Below, piece after piece: positions 46,361-54,292 of a DNA stretch of 64,000 nt. This stretch comes from Peptacetobacter sp900550335 (GTDB taxonomy: Bacteria; Bacillota; Clostridia; Peptostreptococcales; Peptostreptococcaceae): positions 248,001-312,000 of the forward strand of contig NZ_CP180001.1 in NCBI RefSeq assembly GCF_047528295.1, read 5' to 3'. Made by a program: the position numbers and the translations under genes. The notes under the pieces are model-generated. The model was given only the letters and a program-made list of their open reading frames with translations, was not told the origin of the DNA and ran no database searches. Numbering within the stretch: position 1 is the first letter of the stretch; every line of letters starts with the position of its first letter.

Positions 46361-46522
46361 TTACATATAAGCACTTTTCCAAGAAGGTGGTTTACCATAA
46401 GCACTACAATCATTACTACAATCTGAACCTAAGTAGCGATTTGATTTTCCCACAACATAGCATTTCTGCTTATTTGTTTTTGAGGCTTTAACATTTTTGT
46501 TTTTTATTTTCTTTAGTTCCAT
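46361..46522 (-). CDS. RiPP precursor peptide, 53 residues
   Basis: A 53-codon frame preceded by AGGAGG seven bases before the ATG and by a consensus promoter. The N-terminal 20 residues (MELKKIKNKNVKASKTNKQK) are Lys/Asn-rich, charged and lack a signal peptide, as a leader would be. The C-terminal part has Cys21, Cys35 and Cys39 (SDCSNDCSAYG), two prolines and an aromatic tail SWKSAYM with Trp and Tyr. It is directly upstream of two radical SAM/SPASM enzymes and three ABC components. The three cysteines do not fit the six-Cys SCIFF family, so it is probably a different class. Cleavage site and product are unknown; no protease is in the cluster. Confidence 0.8.
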   Translation of the reverse strand: MELKKIKNKNVKASKTNKQKCYVVGKSNRYLGSDCSNDCSAYGKPPSWKSAYM

Positions 46523-46595
46523 AGACTTTTCCTCCTATTATTTTTTATATAAACATATAATTATATGAATATATTTCTGTGATTACGTTTTCTCA

Positions 46596-46624
46596 AGTAT
46601 AATATCAAAAATACACATTGTCAA
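46596..46624 (-). promoter_or_regulatory. Strong sigma-A promoter of the RiPP operon
   Basis: Perfect TTGACA (46619-46624) and TATACT (46596-46601) with a 17-bp spacer on the minus strand, giving a leader of about 65 bases. The region 46625-46863 upstream is over 85 percent A+T by eye, with no gene. Confidence 0.75.
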
Positions 46625-46863
46625 TATTTTATTAATTTATTTTTATATTTTATTAAATTTAATATTAAATAATGAATATTTTATTTTATTTTTTTATTTT
46701 TATATTTATTTTTCATTAATTATTTTAATTTTTAATAAATTAACCAATGTTTCTATAACCCTATTTTGTTTTTTTATTAACATAAAATTTCGTTATTGTA
46801 ACATTAATAATGATTATTTTTTATTATTAGAATGAATTTTACATATAAATTCCAAAAAACAAA

Positions 46864-46936
46864 AAAGAGGAGCTAACTCCAAATAGTACGCCTGTCACCT
46901 GAATAAGCTCAAGCACTATTAGAGTTACTCCTCTTT
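46864..46936 (-). terminator. Long terminator of prs
   Basis: Arms AAAGAGGAGCTAACTCCAAATAGT and ACTATTAGAGTTACTCCTCTTT pair over about 22 positions around a 27-base GC-richer loop region. T-run on the minus strand. It isolates the RiPP operon from core transcription. Confidence 0.8.
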
Positions 46937-46950
46937 CTACTTATATTCAA

Positions 46951-47901
46951 TTAGAATAATTCACTTACTGATTTGTTGCTGAATATTTTATCTATAGCTT
47001 CTGCAAATATAGGAGCTACTGATTTAACTTTTATTTTTTCTATCTGTTTTTCTTCTGGTAACTGTATAGTATCAAGAACAACTAATTCTTTCATTGAAGA
47101 ATTTTCTATTCTTTCTATAGCTGGACCTGATAAAACAGCGTGTGTACAGCAAACGTAAACATCTTTAGCACCGAATTTTTTAACTGCTTCAACTGCATTT
47201 ACTATTGTTCCTGCAGTATCTATCATATCGTCAAGAAGTATTACGTTTTTACCTTCAACCTCACCTATTAAGTTCATAACTTCACATACATTTGGTCTTG
47301 GTCTTCTTTTGTCTATTATAGCTATAGGCACTTCACCATTTAATGAATTAGCAAATTTTCTAGATCTTGTAACACTACCAAGGTCAGGAGATACTACTAC
47401 TAAATCTTCTATATTTTTTTCATTGAAGTATTCAGATAGTAATGGACCACCTAGTAAGTGATCTAGAGGTATATCGAAGTATCCCTGTATCTGAGATGCA
47501 TGTAAGTCCATAGTTAAGACTCTATCTGCGCCAGCTGCTACTATTAAGTTAGCAACTAATTTAGCTGTGATTGGATCTCTTGCTTTCGCTTTTCTGTCCT
47601 GTCTTGCATAACCATAGTATGGTATTACAGCAGTTATTCTTCCTGCAGATGCTCTCTTAAGTGCATCTATCATTATTAATAATTCCATTAAGTTGTTGTT
47701 TACCGGACTGTTAGTAGACTGAACAACGAAAACGTCGCAACCTCTTACAGTTTCGTTCATGTTAACACATATTTCACCGTCGCTGAATGTTCCAACTTCA
47801 CAGTCAAGAACTGGTACGTTTAACTGTTTAGCTATTTTTTCAGCTAACTCTTTAGATGCGTTACCGGCAAGTATTTTGATTTCGCTACCGCTAGTATTCA
47901 T
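46951..47901 (-). CDS. prs: Ribose-phosphate pyrophosphokinase
   Basis: A 316-residue enzyme making PRPP from ribose-5-phosphate and ATP. VVSPDLGSVTRSRKFAN and the PRPP loop VILLDDMIDTAGTIVNA are diagnostic; the N-terminal region holds NMNETVRGCDVFVVQST. It follows glmU as in Bacillus (purR-spoVG-glmU-prs), with spoVG missing here. PRPP also controls the PurR repressor two genes upstream. Confidence 0.96.
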   Translation of the reverse strand: MNTSGSEIKILAGNASKELAEKIAKQLNVPVLDCEVGTFSDGEICVNMNETVRGCDVFVVQSTNSPVNNNLMELLIMIDALKRASAGRITAVIPYYGYARQDRKAKARDPITAKLVANLIVAAGADRVLTMDLHASQIQGYFDIPLDHLLGGPLLSEYFNEKNIEDLVVVSPDLGSVTRSRKFANSLNGEVPIAIIDKRRPRPNVCEVMNLIGEVEGKNVILLDDMIDTAGTIVNAVEAVKKFGAKDVYVCCTHAVLSGPAIERIENSSMKELVVLDTIQLPEEKQIEKIKVKSVAPIFAEAIDKIFSNKSVSELF

Positions 47902-47991
47902 TTAGTTAACCCTCCAAACATTTTTTACAATATATAACTATTTAAACCAAAAGTTTAAAAAGAAATCAAGTTTAATTAATATCCCAAGATA

Positions 47992-49395
47992 TTATTTTTT
48001 ATTTTTTGCTTTTTCTTCAGATAATTTCTTATCTCTAGCTTCTTTTTTATCCATCCAATTTTCTTTTATGCACTGTCTCTGTCTTGCTATTGCAAGTGCT
48101 CTTCCTGGAACATCATCTGTTATTGTAGAACCAGTAGCTATATATCCCTGTTCTTCAACAGTAACTGGAGCTACTAGATTTGAGTTTGATCCTATGAATG
48201 CATTGTCTTTTACTACTGATCTGAATTTATGTACACCATCGTAGTTTACAAATACAACTCCACATCCTACATTTACATTTTTACCTACTTCAGCATCTCC
48301 TATGTAAGATAAGTGTGATGCTTTAGAGCCATCGCCGAATTTAGCATTTTTGATTTCAACGAAATCTCCTACCTTACATCCATTTCCTACATCTGCTTTA
48401 GGTCTTAGGTATGCGTATGGTCCAACTTTTGTATTTTCTCCAACTTTAGCTTCTAATAAAGTAGATATTTTTATTTCTGTTCCATTTCCAACTATTGAAT
48501 CAGTTATTGATGAATTCATACCTATTATACAGTCAGAACCTATTTTTGTTTTACCAACTAAATTAACTCCTGGGTATACTATTGTATCATTTCCTATTTC
48601 TACATCAGCTTCTATGTATGTAGTATCAGGGTCTATCATAGTTACACCATTTGCCATGTGGAATTCATTTATTCTTTTTCTCATAGCTTTTTCAGCCTGA
48701 GAAAGCTGTAATCTTGAGTTTACTCCCATTAATTCTTCTATTGAAGAACCTGCAAATGCTCCAACTTTTAGAGATTTTTCTCTCATTACTTTTATAGCAT
48801 CTGGAAGATAGTATTCTCCCTGAGCGTTGTCGTTGTTTATTTCTTTTAAAGCTTCTTTTAGGCTTTTACCGTTGAAGCAGTATATTCCTGAGTTTATTTC
48901 TTTTACTAGTTTTTCTTCTTCACTAGCATCTTTCTGTTCTACTATCTTTAGTAGGTCACCATTTTCATCTCTTATTATTCTTCCATATCCTGTAGGGTCG
49001 TCTACTATTGTTGAAAGAACTGTAGTATGACAGTTGTTTTCTACATGGTATTCGAATAATTTTTTAAGAGTATCTTCTTTTATAAGTGGAGTATCTCCAC
49101 ATAATACTACTATAGTATCTTCATCTTCTATATATTCTTCAGCCATTCTTACAGCATGTGCTGTTCCTAGCTGTTCTGTCTGCATAACTGTTATTATATC
49201 GTCTGAAAGTCTTTCTATTACGGCTTCAGCTCCATGCCCAAGAACTACTATAGTTTCTTCTACTCCTGATTTTTTAGAAGTATCAACTACATGGTTTACC
49301 ATCTCTTTACCACATACTTTATGTATTACTTTTGGGTATTTTGATTTCATTCTTGTTCCCTTGCCCGCAGCAAGTATTATTGACTTAAATTTCAT
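47992..49395 (-). CDS. glmU: Bifunctional GlmU (UDP-N-acetylglucosamine synthesis)
   Basis: A 467-residue enzyme with an N-terminal uridylyltransferase (LAAGKGTRMKSKYPKVIHKV near residue 7) and a C-terminal left-handed beta-helix acetyltransferase with hexapeptide repeats and the catalytic His/Asn region around YAYLRPKADVGNGCKVGDF. It acetylates glucosamine-1-phosphate and attaches UMP for peptidoglycan synthesis. It starts 92 bp after purR, a space too small for spoVG. Confidence 0.96.
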   Translation of the reverse strand: MKFKSIILAAGKGTRMKSKYPKVIHKVCGKEMVNHVVDTSKKSGVEETIVVLGHGAEAVIERLSDDIITVMQTEQLGTAHAVRMAEEYIEDEDTIVVLCGDTPLIKEDTLKKLFEYHVENNCHTTVLSTIVDDPTGYGRIIRDENGDLLKIVEQKDASEEEKLVKEINSGIYCFNGKSLKEALKEINNDNAQGEYYLPDAIKVMREKSLKVGAFAGSSIEELMGVNSRLQLSQAEKAMRKRINEFHMANGVTMIDPDTTYIEADVEIGNDTIVYPGVNLVGKTKIGSDCIIGMNSSITDSIVGNGTEIKISTLLEAKVGENTKVGPYAYLRPKADVGNGCKVGDFVEIKNAKFGDGSKASHLSYIGDAEVGKNVNVGCGVVFVNYDGVHKFRSVVKDNAFIGSNSNLVAPVTVEEQGYIATGSTITDDVPGRALAIARQRQCIKENWMDKKEARDKKLSEEKAKNKK

Positions 49396-49487
49396 TTAAC
49401 ATCTCTCCATTGACTAATTCGTTTATTTTTTAAGATTTAATTTAATAAAAAATTACATTATTATCTTTAAATATATCACTTTTTAGG

Positions 49488-50336
49488 CTAAATGTACATA
49501 TCTTCCGTATCTTCTTCTGTTTCAGTATCAGCCAAAATTTCTCTATTTGGCTCTACTATTATCTCATTTCCCTGAACATCAAGCTGTATTAATGATATAT
49601 AGTCATCAACCATTTTTTCTTCCGGTTTCATAGTAGATATAAATACACCGATTCCAATTACTTCCGCACTAAATTCTTTCATTAGGTCTATCATACCTTT
49701 TATAGTTCCTCCACCTCTCATGAAGTCATCTATTATGATAACCTTGCTATCTGGTTTTAGAGCTTTTCTAGGTAAGCTCATACTTTCTAATTTCCCACTA
49801 TTTCCGCTGACATATGTCATACTAAGTGTAGGTCCTTCTGATACCTTTATGTCTTTTCTTATGATTACTAATGGTAAGTTCATAGCATTTGCAGTCATAA
49901 GAGCCATTGGAATACCTTTAGTTTCCATTGTAACAACATAATCAGCATCAGTATAATCTATATTAGAGGCAAATATCTTTCCTATTTTTGAAACAGTTCC
50001 AGGATCATAGATAAGGTCTATTAGGTATAAAAATCCACCTGATAATATTCTTCCTTCATCTTTAATTCTGTTACAAAGTTCCATTAAAAATTCTGCATTT
50101 TCTTGTTTAGATGTTTTTGGTATGTATTTTACTCCACCAGCCGCTCCTGATATTGTTATTACTTTTCCTAAATGTAGTTTTTCAAATACACTTTTAACAA
50201 CAAGAAGGTCTTCACTTATTGTAGACTTAGCTGCATTAAACTGATTTGTAAAATAGCTAAGAGTGTATATTTTGTTCGGGTTATCAGATAGTGTCTTAAC
50301 TATCGCTCCTATTCTTTCCGTTCTTTTAAATTTCAT
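49488..50336 (-). CDS. purR: Purine operon repressor PurR (Gram-positive type)
   Basis: A 282-residue protein with an N-terminal winged helix (about 1-75) and a phosphoribosyltransferase-like domain whose PRPP loop reads VIIIDDFMRGGGT near residue 200. In Bacillus PRPP binding weakens DNA binding, so purine genes respond to PRPP. It is divergent from murC, sharing a 208-bp intergenic region with overlapping promoters. I could not identify a convincing twin PurBox there. Confidence 0.93.
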   Translation of the reverse strand: MKFKRTERIGAIVKTLSDNPNKIYTLSYFTNQFNAAKSTISEDLLVVKSVFEKLHLGKVITISGAAGGVKYIPKTSKQENAEFLMELCNRIKDEGRILSGGFLYLIDLIYDPGTVSKIGKIFASNIDYTDADYVVTMETKGIPMALMTANAMNLPLVIIRKDIKVSEGPTLSMTYVSGNSGKLESMSLPRKALKPDSKVIIIDDFMRGGGTIKGMIDLMKEFSAEVIGIGVFISTMKPEEKMVDDYISLIQLDVQGNEIIVEPNREILADTETEEDTEDMYI

Positions 50337-50396
50337 AATCTATTTCCCCCTGCTGCTTCTTAATCGCCGTTAAAACTGATGCACAACAAATTTACT

Positions 50397-50494
50397 TGTG
50401 ATATAATAATTACTATGTTGATAATACAGTTTTGTCTTTTGTTGTATAATTTCGTGTGTTCGAGAAATATCGCACATTATCTTATTATATCACA
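50397..50494. promoter_or_regulatory. Inverted 13-bp repeat carrying face-to-face extended -10 promoters
   Basis: TGTGATATAATAA (50397-50409) is repeated inverted at 50482-50494. Each copy contains TGATATAAT, an extended -10, pointing toward the other: the left reads to murC, the right (minus strand) to purR. The predicted transcripts would overlap by about 70 bases at their 5' ends. Confidence 0.55.
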
Positions 50495-50544
50495 AAAACG
50501 TTCATATTGTATTACTTTATATAAAAGAAAGGGTTGTTTTTATC

Positions 50545-51912
50545 ATGAATATACATTTCATAGGAATCGGCGGAATCAGTATGAGTGCATTAGCTGAAAT
50601 CTGCCTTAACAAAGGATATCATGTTTCAGGTTCTGACTCTCAGGAATCACCTATGACAGAAAAACTTAGAAATCAAGGTGCTGAAATATTTATAGGACAG
50701 AGAAAAGAAAATATTTCTGACGATGTAAACATGGTTGTTTATACAGCTGCTATACACCCTGATAATGAAGAGCTTATGGCTGCTAGAAAGAAAAATAAAC
50801 TAATTGTAAATAGAGCTGCTTTTTTAGGACAGATAATGAGAGAGTATAAAAACTCTATCGCAGTATCTGGTACTCACGGAAAAACATCTACAACATCAAT
50901 GCTTTCAGCTATATTTGAATACGCAGACTTAGATCCTACAATACTTGTAGGTGGTAACCTAAGTATGATAGGTGGTAATGTCAAAATAGGACATTCTAAT
51001 CACTTTATAACAGAAGCTTGTGAATACGTAGATAGTTTCCTAAACTTCAATCCAAAAATATCTATAGTTTTAAATATAGAAGAAGACCATCTTGACTATT
51101 TCTCAGGAATAGATGAAATCAAAGCTTCATTCAATAAATTTGGTAAGCTTTTACCTCCTGATGGATACTTCATAATAAATGGAGATGATGAAAACACAGC
51201 TGATATACTTTACGATGTAAAGGCTACAGTTATAAAATACGGTAGCAATAAAGATAACGATGCTGTAATCAAAAATATAGAATTTGATGAACTTGGATGC
51301 GGTATATTCGAATTAGTTTACAATGGAGAAGATTTAGGCAAATTTGAATTATCTGTTCGGGGACTTCACAACATATACAATGCTGTTGCAGCAATAATAA
51401 CTTCTATAGTATCTGGTATAGATGTAGAAACTATAAAAAGAAATATTAAGAAATATAGAGGTGTTGGAAGAAGATTTGAGTTTAAAGGAAAATACAACGG
51501 AGCAACTGTTGTAGATGACTACGCTCACCATCCAACCGAACTAAAATCTACTCTTTCTACAGCTAAGAGAATTAAAAAGAATAGATTATGGTGCATATTC
51601 CAGCCTCATACATATTCAAGAACTAAATCACTACTTAATGAATTCTCAGATGCTTTCTTCGCAGCTGATAAAGTTATCGTAACTGATATATACGCAGCTA
51701 GAGAAACTGACCCTGGTGATATTCACTCTACAGATTTAGTTGAAAAATTATACCACAACAATATAGATGCTAAGTACATAAAAGAATTCGACGATATAGT
51801 AGAATATCTTGCTGACAATGTAGAACCAGACGATTTTGTAATAACTGCAGGTGCTGGTCCTATATTCAAAGTTGCTGAAGCTCTTGTTGCTAAAGGAAAT
51901 AAAAACAAATAG
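50545..51912 (+). CDS. murC: UDP-N-acetylmuramate-L-alanine ligase
   Basis: A 455-residue Mur ligase adding the first amino acid of the peptidoglycan stem. The N-terminal Rossmann MNIHFIGIGGISMSALAEIC, the ATP loop VSGTHGKTSTTSML near residue 112 and the C-terminal VDDYAHHPTELKSTL are hallmark sequences. GAAAGGGTTG precedes the ATG. It is the only core gene on the plus strand in this region. Confidence 0.97.
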   Translation: MNIHFIGIGGISMSALAEICLNKGYHVSGSDSQESPMTEKLRNQGAEIFIGQRKENISDDVNMVVYTAAIHPDNEELMAARKKNKLIVNRAAFLGQIMREYKNSIAVSGTHGKTSTTSMLSAIFEYADLDPTILVGGNLSMIGGNVKIGHSNHFITEACEYVDSFLNFNPKISIVLNIEEDHLDYFSGIDEIKASFNKFGKLLPPDGYFIINGDDENTADILYDVKATVIKYGSNKDNDAVIKNIEFDELGCGIFELVYNGEDLGKFELSVRGLHNIYNAVAAIITSIVSGIDVETIKRNIKKYRGVGRRFEFKGKYNGATVVDDYAHHPTELKSTLSTAKRIKKNRLWCIFQPHTYSRTKSLLNEFSDAFFAADKVIVTDIYAARETDPGDIHSTDLVEKLYHNNIDAKYIKEFDDIVEYLADNVEPDDFVITAGAGPIFKVAEALVAKGNKNK

Positions 51913-51923
51913 TATAAAAAATT

Positions 51924-51959
51924 AAAGGAGCAATCGAATTTTTCGATTACTCCTTTTTT
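51924..51959. terminator. Bidirectional terminator after murC
   Basis: AAAGGAGCAATCGAA and TTCGATTACTCCTTT form a 15-bp stem with one wobble and a short T loop, followed by T6 on the plus strand; A-rich on the other side. It separates murC from a convergent gene. Confidence 0.85.
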
Positions 51960-51960
51960 A

Positions 51961-52767
51961 TTACTCTTTAAATATATTCTCTTTTATGTATTTGTACATA
52001 TCATTGTACACTTCATAGTAAGCCACGTATTCGCCTTTTTCCCCAGAGATAATTTTTATATAATTAGGTCCCATAGTGTCAATTCTTATACTAAAGCCTT
52101 CCCCATCTATATAGACACTATAGTTATATTTACTTTTTTCTCTAGCTTTTTCTGGTTGAACTTTTCCAACGTGTCTTTTGTACCTCATTTTACTAACTAG
52201 ATTATTGTAGTTCCATTTGCGTAGAGTTTTTACATCTTCTCCTTTAGAAATGTGTACACTTTTCCATTTATTATCATTTATAGCAAAGTCAAAAGATGTA
52301 TATATACTTTCATTTATAACCTTTTCAAAATCCTTCTTTTGAGAAACAGGAATTTTATAGTATTCTTCTTTTTCAACAGTGTAAACTTTTAAAAAGTCTA
52401 AATCTGTAGAAAATTTTATCCCTGTTGAAGAATATCCGCTATAAATTGGATCAAATGAAATAGCATTTCTAACCTTTCTAAATTCATTTAAATAATATTT
52501 ATAATCTGTCCATCTATCTTTTTCAATCTTTATGCTAGTGTCCGTCTTTTTATCTGAAATATAAACTTTCCCACTAGCTTTTAATTGAGATAGTAGAGGT
52601 AATGTATTGTCGGCTACATTTTCCTCCCGAACCAATTTATTATCTTCTTCCGCCTCGTTAGTTTCATATTTAGTAGCTGCAAAGAATCCCACTATATATA
52701 TAACAAAGAATGCTATTACACCTAAAACAATATAAAACCTTAACTTTGATTTCTTTTTAGTCGCCAA
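51961..52767 (-). CDS. Membrane-anchored hypothetical protein
   Basis: A 268-residue protein with a basic N-terminus, one membrane helix (about 9-31, LRFYIVLGVIAFFVIYIVGF) and a large soluble part that should face outside. The soluble part alternates charged and aromatic residues, with two YSGYSSTG- and YNYSVYIDGEGF-like segments; no catalytic motif is visible. The start is TTG 52767, about nine bases after GGGGG. Between murC and rsmA; Bacillus has veg and spore genes in this area. No function assigned. Confidence 0.65.
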   Translation of the reverse strand: MATKKKSKLRFYIVLGVIAFFVIYIVGFFAATKYETNEAEEDNKLVREENVADNTLPLLSQLKASGKVYISDKKTDTSIKIEKDRWTDYKYYLNEFRKVRNAISFDPIYSGYSSTGIKFSTDLDFLKVYTVEKEEYYKIPVSQKKDFEKVINESIYTSFDFAINDNKWKSVHISKGEDVKTLRKWNYNNLVSKMRYKRHVGKVQPEKAREKSKYNYSVYIDGEGFSIRIDTMGPNYIKIISGEKGEYVAYYEVYNDMYKYIKENIFKE

Positions 52768-52808
52768 TAACTCTACCCCCTTTCTAAAAAGTGTCCTTTT
52801 TTAGAGTA

Positions 52809-53669
52809 CTATATATTTTTGTTTATTATATTAGAAAGGTGCGCAAATTCTTCTATGCTAAGAGTTTCCCCTCTTCTTTTTTCATCTATTCCAGCTTCTG
52901 CAAGTACTTCTTTTATCTTAGCCTTATCTAAAACTCCCATACTAGATAATGAATTTAAAAGAGTTTTTCTTCTCTGACCAAAAGCTGCTTTTACAGTTTT
53001 GAAGAATAATTGTTCATTATCAGCCTTGTATTTTTTCTCTTCTCTTATATGAAGACCTATAACTGTAGAGTCTACCTTAGGCTGTGGTATAAACATATGT
53101 CTTGGAGCTTTTGCAACTATTTCAGTATCACAGTAGTACTGAACTGCAACAGATAATGCTCCGTAATCCTTTGTAGATGGTACTGCATTCATTCTATCAG
53201 CAACCTCTTTCTGAACCATTACAACTATATCTGTAACAGGTATATCTTCCTCTAGGAATTTCATAACTATTGGAGTAGTTATGTAATATGGAAGGTTTGC
53301 AATTAATTTTACAGGATCTCCAGAAAGTTTTTCGTCTACTAGTTTGTTTATATCGACTTTTAATATGTCTTCATTTACTACCTCTGTATTGTCGAAATCT
53401 GCTAAAGTCTCTTTTAATATAGGTATAAGGTTTTTATCTATTTCAACAGCTACAACTTTTTCAGCTCTTTTAGCCATTTCTCTAGTAAGTGTACCTATTC
53501 CTGGCCCTACTTCTATTACCTTATCTCCTTCTTTTACTCTAGCTCCGTCTATTATCTTGTCTATTACGTTATCGTCTATTAAAAAGTTCTGTCCTAATGA
53601 TTTTGAAAATTTAAATCCATGTTTGTCTACTATATCTTTTGTCGCTCTATGCGATGAAAGTCTATCCAT
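52809..53669 (-). CDS. rsmA: 16S rRNA dimethyladenosine transferase
   Basis: A 286-residue methyltransferase that dimethylates A1518 and A1519 of 16S rRNA. GQNFLIDDNVIDKII, the SAM loop VIEVGPGIGTLTREMA and NLPYYITTPIVMKFLE are clear. It follows rnmV by 50 bp, the conserved Firmicute pair. Confidence 0.96.
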   Translation of the reverse strand: MDRLSSHRATKDIVDKHGFKFSKSLGQNFLIDDNVIDKIIDGARVKEGDKVIEVGPGIGTLTREMAKRAEKVVAVEIDKNLIPILKETLADFDNTEVVNEDILKVDINKLVDEKLSGDPVKLIANLPYYITTPIVMKFLEEDIPVTDIVVMVQKEVADRMNAVPSTKDYGALSVAVQYYCDTEIVAKAPRHMFIPQPKVDSTVIGLHIREEKKYKADNEQLFFKTVKAAFGQRRKTLLNSLSSMGVLDKAKIKEVLAEAGIDEKRRGETLSIEEFAHLSNIINKNI

Positions 53670-53719
53670 AATTCCTCCTAATTTTTATAAATTTTGTCCT
53701 TATTCTGAACAATCTCTGA

Positions 53720-54256
53720 TTATTTTTCTATTTCTTCTAATGCTTTTTCAAATTCTTCTCTTGTAACACCGTAGTTGTTTAATCTACTCAAGAACTGTTT
53801 TGCATTTCCGTAACCTATTCCTAAAAGCTGCCCCATTTTATCTCTTCTAAATGATGCATCGTCATTTCCTATTAGCCCATTTAAAAGTAGATCCTTCTGT
53901 GAAAATTCACTTCTATTTTCTGTGCTTTCAGTTCTAACTCTTTCAAGTGCAGCTCTTATGCTCTCTGGAGTAGCATTTTCTATACCTATATCTCCGTCTT
54001 TTTTAGCCTCTTCTCTAGGTAAAAATGCGTGCTTACATCCTGGAACTTCAGCTGTTATTGTTTTTCTAATTTTTTCTCCAGCAAAATCTGGATCTGTAAA
54101 TATTATTACTCCTCTTCTTTTCTGAGCTTCTTTAATTCTCTCCATTACTCCTTTTGGAAATCCAAAACCACCAGTTGTAATAAGCTCAGCATCTACTGCT
54201 CTCTTTACAGCAGTTACATCATCTCTTCCTTCTACTACTATTATTTCTTTTATCAT
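53720..54256 (-). CDS. rnmV: Ribonuclease M5
   Basis: A 178-residue Toprim nuclease that matures 5S rRNA. The Toprim Glu is in IIVVEGRDDVTAVKRAV and the DxD in IIFTDPDFAGEKIRK. The C-terminal SFRRDKMGQLLGIGYGNAKQF is typical. Adjacent to rsmA as in Bacillus. Confidence 0.95.
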   Translation of the reverse strand: MIKEIIVVEGRDDVTAVKRAVDAELITTGGFGFPKGVMERIKEAQKRRGVIIFTDPDFAGEKIRKTITAEVPGCKHAFLPREEAKKDGDIGIENATPESIRAALERVRTESTENRSEFSQKDLLLNGLIGNDDASFRRDKMGQLLGIGYGNAKQFLSRLNNYGVTREEFEKALEEIEK

Positions 54257-54292
54257 ATTTTCTTCCTTACTATCTTATTTTTTTATCGACTA

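Noticed and set aside
46361..46522. Precursor as a SCIFF (six-Cys) ranthipeptide
   Set aside because: Only three cysteines are present and their spacing differs; SCIFF systems also use a single maturase.
50337..50544. Twin PurBox between purR and murC
   Set aside because: CGAAC-containing stretches exist near 50458-50475 but match the PurBox poorly and lack proper twin spacing.
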